Shown one piece after another: positions 59,244 to 64,000 of a stretch of 64,000 nucleotides of DNA. The first letter of the stretch is position 1. Each line of letters starts with the position of its first letter. The translations under genes were made by a program, and so were the position numbers. Origin of the DNA: JAVJSU01 sp040219275 (GTDB taxonomy: Bacteria > Chloroflexota > Anaerolineae > Aggregatilineales > Phototrophicaceae); contig JAVJSU010000058.1 in the NCBI GenBank assembly GCA_040219275.1, positions 1-64,000 of the forward strand, read 5' to 3'. Under the pieces are notes generated by a model. The model had not been told where the DNA came from. It did not search any database and was given only the letters and a program-made list of their open reading frames with translations.

Positions 59244-61172
59244 TTATGGGGTCGGCGGAGCGGCGACACCCCCATTAACAAATTGCAATCCGAAAACCAC
59301 CGGATTTAACACGGATTGGATGGCTTGCAATCCTGCTTGGTCTGTCACAATGACTACATTTGCCTGTACGGTTGCGTCGTTGTTTTGGGTGGCGACGACG
59401 ATTGTCAATAATTCACCATCAAAGTAAATATATTGATAATAACCGGGCAAAATTTCATCCGATTGTACGAGCGGCACGGCGAAATCTTCGCCCTGTGTGA
59501 TTACCAGTGCTTCGTTAATGCCGACTTCAATATCTGCATCAGCGCCCGTCGATACGCCATAGATCAGGCTACCGGTTTCCGGGTCTTCAAACAGATTGAA
59601 CATGTCGTTGGTGTTGTCTGTCCATCCGGCTGGAATGGGGATATTGAATGTCTCAGCAGGGTTGGCAACCAGGATGGTGAAATCTACTGTCATGGTGTCG
59701 ATACAGCTTGCATCCGGTTCCTGTGTAGGATCACCGAGGAATTCCGCCATAATCGTCAACGGGCAAGGGCTAATCCCAAAAATCGCGCCGTGTCCTGAAC
59801 CGGGGAATGTGTAGGAATACGCATTCGTCATTTCGACCAGTGCTACATCTGCATAAGATGGGGGTGTGATCGGGTCAAACTGACCGGAAAGCGCCAATAC
59901 AGGGATGTCTGTGGCGACGGGTTCATCCGCAAAATCGCCGATTTGCTCAACATTCCAATCTTCACATTGGTTCGGGTAGTCCTGCCACGCTAGAGCAGAT
60001 GCCGCAAATACACGCGCATCTACCCCGTCACTAGAAACATCATCAGACGTGTAGTCGAGTCCGTCTTCGGCACAAAGCACCGCATACTGCATCGCAATTG
60101 CGTTCGTGCGGTCAATCGCCAGTGCGCCACCGATCAATTCAAACCACGAAAAATTACCATTCGCCATCGCATCAATGTATCCGGGCATTTGCAACGGGAA
60201 CGAGTACATCGCGCTGAAGATGATATTCACCATGGCATCGCCTGTGATAAGCGCTTCGTAAGTTACGTCTTCTAAATCAGGATCACTGATCGTCACCGTC
60301 GCCGGATTCTCGTTTAAGGTGTCAATCAGCGTGTAAAAATCACTTTCCAGATCAGGAAACGCGACAGAACATTCCGCTGAGGCGGCACAAGCTATGAACA
60401 TCTCATCAAAAACGCGTTGCGCGGTGGTCGGTACTTCACGCATAAAATTCTGGTTGAGCGGGGCAACAGCATCCAGCACAACCGCCCGCAGACGGTCACC
60501 CTGATCGCGCAATAAATGCTGTCCGAGCATTGCGCCATATGAAACACCGTAAAAATTATATTCCCCCGTGTAACCGAGCGCATCGACAATAAGCGGCACA
60601 TCGGCGGCGTTCTCAATGCTATCGAAGGCATCAAAATTTACACCTTCGTCAATTAAGCGCGTGCGACAGGCATTGACAACTTCAATTTGTATTGCCAGCG
60701 ATTCCTCTGCACTTATGTCCTGATTCAGTAATTCGATTCCCCGATCAGTCAATTCAGGGCAAGTGAGGCTCGGTTCGGAAAATAGCGTGCCGCGTTGCTC
60801 AATCAGGATAACATCCCGCTCCTGCCGATAAAAATCCGTCACGGCGGGAAGTAGTTCGCCGAATAACGTCAACGTAGAACCACCGGGTCCACCCTGCGTC
60901 ATCACCAGTGGATCATCGGCGGGGTTAGCGGCGGGACTATTGAATACTGCGACGGCAATGCGAATGGTCGCACCGTCCGGCGCACTATGGACTTCAGGTA
61001 CGGTTACATACCCGCAAGTAATGTCTGTGCCTTCAACATATCCGGCGGGAATGTCAAATGCACACGAAGTTTCTTCATAAGTGCCAGCAGAGCCTTCCTG
61101 CGCCTGTAATGCCATCCCTGAAAGTAGGGTCATCAGCGCCACAATCAGTGCAAACAAACGGGAATTTTTCAT
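59244..61172 (-). CDS. Secreted alpha/beta hydrolase, TAP-like peptidase
   Basis: 642 residues. Signal peptide 1-25. The alpha/beta hydrolase fold has Ser211 in YGVSYGAM as nucleophile, the oxyanion-hole stretch QGGPGGST at residues 93-100, Asp in SGQFDPITPP and His in PGSGHGAIFG. This pattern and the C-terminal TAP-like segment match secreted tripeptidyl aminopeptidase/prolyl iminopeptidase homologues. The last about 120 residues form an extra domain (beta-rich, VANPAETFNIP onward) not seen in the short family members. No anchor is visible. Confidence 0.85.
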   Translation of the reverse strand: MKNSRLFALIVALMTLLSGMALQAQEGSAGTYEETSCAFDIPAGYVEGTDITCGYVTVPEVHSAPDGATIRIAVAVFNSPAANPADDPLVMTQGGPGGSTLTLFGELLPAVTDFYRQERDVILIEQRGTLFSEPSLTCPELTDRGIELLNQDISAEESLAIQIEVVNACRTRLIDEGVNFDAFDSIENAADVPLIVDALGYTGEYNFYGVSYGAMLGQHLLRDQGDRLRAVVLDAVAPLNQNFMREVPTTAQRVFDEMFIACAASAECSVAFPDLESDFYTLIDTLNENPATVTISDPDLEDVTYEALITGDAMVNIIFSAMYSFPLQMPGYIDAMANGNFSWFELIGGALAIDRTNAIAMQYAVLCAEDGLDYTSDDVSSDGVDARVFAASALAWQDYPNQCEDWNVEQIGDFADEPVATDIPVLALSGQFDPITPPSYADVALVEMTNAYSYTFPGSGHGAIFGISPCPLTIMAEFLGDPTQEPDASCIDTMTVDFTILVANPAETFNIPIPAGWTDNTNDMFNLFEDPETGSLIYGVSTGADADIEVGINEALVITQGEDFAVPLVQSDEILPGYYQYIYFDGELLTIVVATQNNDATVQANVVIVTDQAGLQAIQSVLNPVVFGLQFVNGGVAAPPTP

Positions 61173-61425
61173 CAGATCTCCTGTAAGCTATACATACAAT
61201 AAGTCAATTTGCTGAGGCATTATGTACCCTCATTGATATAACCTTATCCACCAATTATGGAGAACTTATGTACGTTCTATGAATAGGCAATGGGGTTTTG
61301 CGACTCGTAAATCCATATTCATGGCTCAGGTATATTTAGCCTATGATTGCCCTACCTTGAGTGGAGAAAGGTCGAAGGCGCACGACTCACCCGTTCAAGC
61401 AGTTATCGCAAACTCGCAGAAACAA

Positions 61426-61458
61426 AAAGCAGAAACGCATGATACAAGTTTCCGCTTT
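61426..61458 (-). terminator. Terminator after the ferritin-like gene
   Basis: On the minus strand AAAGCGGAAAC pairs with GTTTCTGCTTT (one G-U pair) over 11 bp, followed by TTGTTT. It lies 28 bp beyond the stop of the gene at 61487. Its sequence resembles the hairpin at 58581-58612. Confidence 0.72.
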
Positions 61459-61486
61459 ATCAGTTCCATATTCTGCGATCTCTTGA

Positions 61487-62713
61487 TTAGATGCTCGTAT
61501 TATGAGCGAGTGCCGCGTCACGTTGGGATGAGGAAACGCTATGTTTTGCGACTATTTCCCGACACTTTTCGATCAAATCTTGTAGGTTGTCTGGATATGC
61601 ATAATGCTCCATGAGTTTACCAACCCACTTCTGCCCGAATCGAACGTGCATGGTTTCATCCATAATGTCATACATGATCGCCTGTGCCGATTCCATATCA
61701 TTCTGCGCTAAGTATTTTTGATAGCTGGCATGTTTCAGCTTGAACGAATCCGCTTCAATCACATAGGTTAAAGCACAATAACGGATCAGCGGGTCAAATA
61801 ATTGTCGCCAACCGTAACTACCAATCGAACTGGGAAAGTCTGAAATATGATACCCGAGCTGATTGAGCCGATTTTCTCCTAGCTCAGAATGACGGATTTC
61901 ATCCCAACAATGACGGGAAATATCAAAGTAGAATTCCCAATCAAAATCGTCTACTTCCCATAACATGGTTGCGAGTGTTTCCGCCGCTTGCATTTCCTGA
62001 ACATAATTTGAGAATTGCCACAGCATATATTCCATGAGGTTGTTTTCATCCGGTAAGGATAAGCCCCCGACCTGAACAGTAAAACGCTCGTCACGTTTTG
62101 CTTCTGAAAATGGCAGGAGTGAACTATACCCCGGTGGCGGCGGTGGAAAAGCACTCACCTGCCCATCACCGTTGATGCCACCCATTGCGAGGATCGTATC
62201 CTGCGCGAATTGCATCCAGCGTTGTACCTGTCGGCGCTTTTCGCCTGTATCTGCCAATTCATCTACGGTTCTGGTTGCCCACTCGATCTGCGCTTCTAAG
62301 CCGGGGATGATGGATTTGAACATGATAACGCTGGGATGATCGTAAATATCATACGTGGACTCAACATACTGCTTGTACGCGCTGAGCAACTCTGTTTTCA
62401 GGACGAGATAAACGCCTGCGAGTAACTCATAGTCATGTTGGGCGACTGCTAAATGCTTAACACCATCTTTCACTTCTGGCGCAACGTCCCGGTCTGGATT
62501 GGTGATTCTCAGTTCCCAGAGTCGCGTCCGAATGTGCTGACTGCGGCGCATATCTTCCCACATATGATACCCGATTTGCTTCTTTACCTCCCAGCGTGCG
62601 ACACCGGGCAACCAGCCCCCTAATAGGCGTGCCACGTGCGTTTCCAGAGTCTGGTATCGCTTTAAAGAGTCATTATTCGCCTTCGCTGTACCAACAATAG
62701 AGGAACTCATCAT
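61487..62713 (-). CDS. Ferritin-like two-lobed diiron protein
   Basis: 408 residues, mostly helical. N-terminal lobe (1-190) has YHMWEDMRRSQHIRTRL and VAQHDYELLAGVYLVL, then a Pro-rich linker with five consecutive Pro near residue 195. The C-terminal lobe (about 215-380) carries AAETLATMLWE, CWDEIRHSELG (E-x2-R-H), YVIEADSF and MDETMHVRFG (E-x2-H), the carboxylate/His pattern of ferritin-like (DUF455-like) oxygenases. An Fe-dependent oxidase function is inferred; the substrate is unknown. It is divergent from the D-2-hydroxyacid dehydrogenase. Confidence 0.78.
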   Translation of the reverse strand: MMSSSIVGTAKANNDSLKRYQTLETHVARLLGGWLPGVARWEVKKQIGYHMWEDMRRSQHIRTRLWELRITNPDRDVAPEVKDGVKHLAVAQHDYELLAGVYLVLKTELLSAYKQYVESTYDIYDHPSVIMFKSIIPGLEAQIEWATRTVDELADTGEKRRQVQRWMQFAQDTILAMGGINGDGQVSAFPPPPPGYSSLLPFSEAKRDERFTVQVGGLSLPDENNLMEYMLWQFSNYVQEMQAAETLATMLWEVDDFDWEFYFDISRHCWDEIRHSELGENRLNQLGYHISDFPSSIGSYGWRQLFDPLIRYCALTYVIEADSFKLKHASYQKYLAQNDMESAQAIMYDIMDETMHVRFGQKWVGKLMEHYAYPDNLQDLIEKCREIVAKHSVSSSQRDAALAHNTSI

Positions 62714-62936
62714 TGAACCTTTTTAAACTTATCTTTGTCGGGCAATAACTACTATTTCTCATTTTTATCGAATCAACGCCACTATTTGCTGTTACCATCT
62801 TATACGGTTGTAAACGCTGGCACCAATAGATATTTTCACTATCCGGAAAACTTGATTGAAATGAGTGTTTTGAATGGTACAGTCTTCACAAGTTAGGAAA
62901 ATATGTCGGTCAATCGCCGATGAAGTGGGGAACGCT

Positions 62937-63872
62937 ATGAAGGTTGTGATCTGGGCAGAAATGGACAGCGATTCACGTCAACTTATCCGGGATAAAGCAG
63001 TCGATGTTGAACTTCACTTCGCGAATAAACACGACATGGCAGAGATCGACAAAATCGCTTTAGAACAGGCACAGGTGATATTCGGCAATGTTGCACCGGA
63101 ATCTTTACCGAAATTGACGCAATTAGAGTGGCTACAGCTCGAATCTGTCGGCTTTGGCGGCTATGGTGAAACGGTTCAACCGTCGCAAACCATTACGAAC
63201 CTACAGGGCTTTGGCAAACATGCAGTCGCTGAAACGGTTCTCGCTGGTGTATTGGCACTCTATCGTCGAATGGATATATTGATCCCCGCCAAAGCCGACC
63301 ACGATTGGCAAAAAGATGCGATCCGGGCAAGCTCTAAAACACTCAAAGGCGCAACCGTATTGATTCTTGGCTACGGGCAAATCGGTCAATATGCAGGCTC
63401 ACTCTTCGAAGCATTTGGGTGTCAGGTGATCGCGTTTTCACGACAACGAACTGCCAAGACGCACCCACTGAGCGAACTTGATTCCTTTTTGACACAGGCG
63501 GATATCGTCATTGGATGCCTGCCCCATACACGGGAGACAGTCGGGCTACTTAACGCGGATCGCATAGCGAAGTTTAAACGCGATGCCATTCTGGTCAACG
63601 TAGGTCGCGGCTCTCTGATCGAAGAATCTGCGCTCCTTCAGGCGCTCAATGATGGCAAATTAGCCGGTGCAGTCCTCGATGTAACGCTGGAAGAACCCTT
63701 ACCGCATAACCATCCGTTATGGGAGTGTCCAAATACCATACTAACCCAGCATACCGGCGGTGGATTTGATGGTGAACTCAGCGGACGTGCACAAGTGTTT
63801 CTCGATAATTTAGCCTGCTATCAAGCAGGAAAACCGCTTCTGAATATCGTTAATTTTGAACGGGGTTACTGA
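62937..63872 (+). CDS. D-isomer-specific 2-hydroxyacid dehydrogenase
   Basis: 311 residues from ATG 62937 (GTGGGG upstream). NAD-binding LGYGQIGQYAG near residue 145. The catalytic Arg is in NVGRGSLIEESAL, Glu in DVTLEEPLP and His in LTQHTGGGF. It is shorter at the N-terminus than phosphoglycerate dehydrogenases and fits the 2-ketoacid reductase (hydroxypyruvate/glyoxylate-type) branch. The gene that follows after 50 bp may be in the same operon. Confidence 0.92.
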   Translation: MKVVIWAEMDSDSRQLIRDKAVDVELHFANKHDMAEIDKIALEQAQVIFGNVAPESLPKLTQLEWLQLESVGFGGYGETVQPSQTITNLQGFGKHAVAETVLAGVLALYRRMDILIPAKADHDWQKDAIRASSKTLKGATVLILGYGQIGQYAGSLFEAFGCQVIAFSRQRTAKTHPLSELDSFLTQADIVIGCLPHTRETVGLLNADRIAKFKRDAILVNVGRGSLIEESALLQALNDGKLAGAVLDVTLEEPLPHNHPLWECPNTILTQHTGGGFDGELSGRAQVFLDNLACYQAGKPLLNIVNFERGY

Positions 63873-63922
63873 GTCATCAGCAGTGATTATTTCCCACCGG
63901 ATAAAGTTTGAGGATTACGATT

Positions 63923-64000
63923 ATGGTAAAAATAGTGCGGGTACGACCTGTTCTGCTCAGTGCTCCCTATGCCAATACGGAGACTAATTTAGAAGTCGCC
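63923..64000 (+). CDS. N-terminus of a further gene, probably enolase superfamily (partial)
   Basis: ATG 63923 with GAGGA 10 bp upstream opens 26 codons to the window end (MVKIVRVRPVLLSAPYANTE...). The opening is like mandelate racemase/muconate lactonising enzymes of the enolase superfamily, which would fit an acid-sugar pathway with the hydroxyacid dehydrogenase next door. Only the first 26 residues are seen, so the family is a guess. Confidence 0.45.
   Translation, partial: MVKIVRVRPVLLSAPYANTETNLEVA

Noticed and set aside
59052..59309. Plus-strand frame of 85 codons in the gap before the hydrolase
   Set aside because: It overlaps the 3' end of the hydrolase on the other strand, has no ribosome site and no recognisable motif.
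1..64000. CRISPR arrays, cas genes or a recognisable anti-phage system
   Set aside because: No regularly spaced repeats of CRISPR length were seen; the AlbA_2 protein and Uma2 nuclease alone do not make a defence system.

Overview
The window is about 64 kb of bacterial chromosome at roughly 50% GC, densely coding, with long runs of co-directional genes that often overlap by ATGA or TAATG. The protein styles suggest a member of the Chloroflexota, probably Anaerolineae-like. They include a lipoprotein with LysM repeats on a Thr/Pro linker, a Uma2 nuclease, paired YggT proteins, a multi-TM GAF histidine kinase and catabolic clusters with CaiB/BaiF, DUF35 and OPA transporters. This is inference from style; no rRNA or complete tRNA is present to settle it.

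Layout. 1-93 is the start of a transposase running off the left edge. 219-8759 (minus strand) is one catabolic operon: thioesterase, quinone-oxidoreductase-like enzyme, acyl-CoA ligase, amidohydrolase, family-5 substrate-binding protein, two Dpp-type permeases and a GntR/FCD regulator. A perfect GntR-like operator (TTGTATACAA) lies at its head, and a BAAT-like hydrolase and an M24 peptidase diverge from it. 11320-13532 is a decayed plasmid or integrative-element scar: parA without its ATP-binding half, parB cut short at a TAG, and a headless replication-like gene. It ends exactly in a 3' tRNA fragment followed by a terminator. 13694-30274 is mixed housekeeping and signalling: methyltransferase, radical SAM, AlbA_2 protein, two histidine kinases, ribosomal protein L19, Nudix, LysM lipoprotein, UppP, a SRPBCC-PDZ-DinB fusion, a PASTA protein and an EEP hydrolase. 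30512-31856 pairs a MoaD/ThiS-like protein with a beta-propeller.

31916-50246 is the most interesting part: a GntR regulator divergent from a 15-gene sugar-catabolism operon. It holds a thiolase homologue without the catalytic Cys plus a DUF35 partner, DhaK/DhaL-type kinase subunits, a FucI/AraA-like isomerase, an YnjBCD-like ABC importer, an OPA-family MFS carrier, a CaiB/BaiF CoA-transferase, a nucleoside hydrolase, an aldehyde dehydrogenase and a LacD-type aldolase. A GH51 arabinofuranosidase follows. I infer an isomerase / ketose 1-kinase / aldolase / aldehyde dehydrogenase route that splits a pentose or deoxyhexose into DHAP and a short aldehyde, with unrelated enzymes taking the FucK and FucA roles.

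50391-64000 holds a catalytic/degenerate polysaccharide-deacetylase pair, an MFS carrier, a Cys-tailed flavoprotein and ArsR repressor sharing three copies of an ATCGTA-N4-TACGAT operator, and an FHA / YggT / YggT / PP2C / small-membrane-protein group. These are followed by a Uma2 nuclease, a secreted TAP-type hydrolase, a two-lobed ferritin-like protein, a D-2-hydroxyacid dehydrogenase, and the first codons of a further gene at the right edge.
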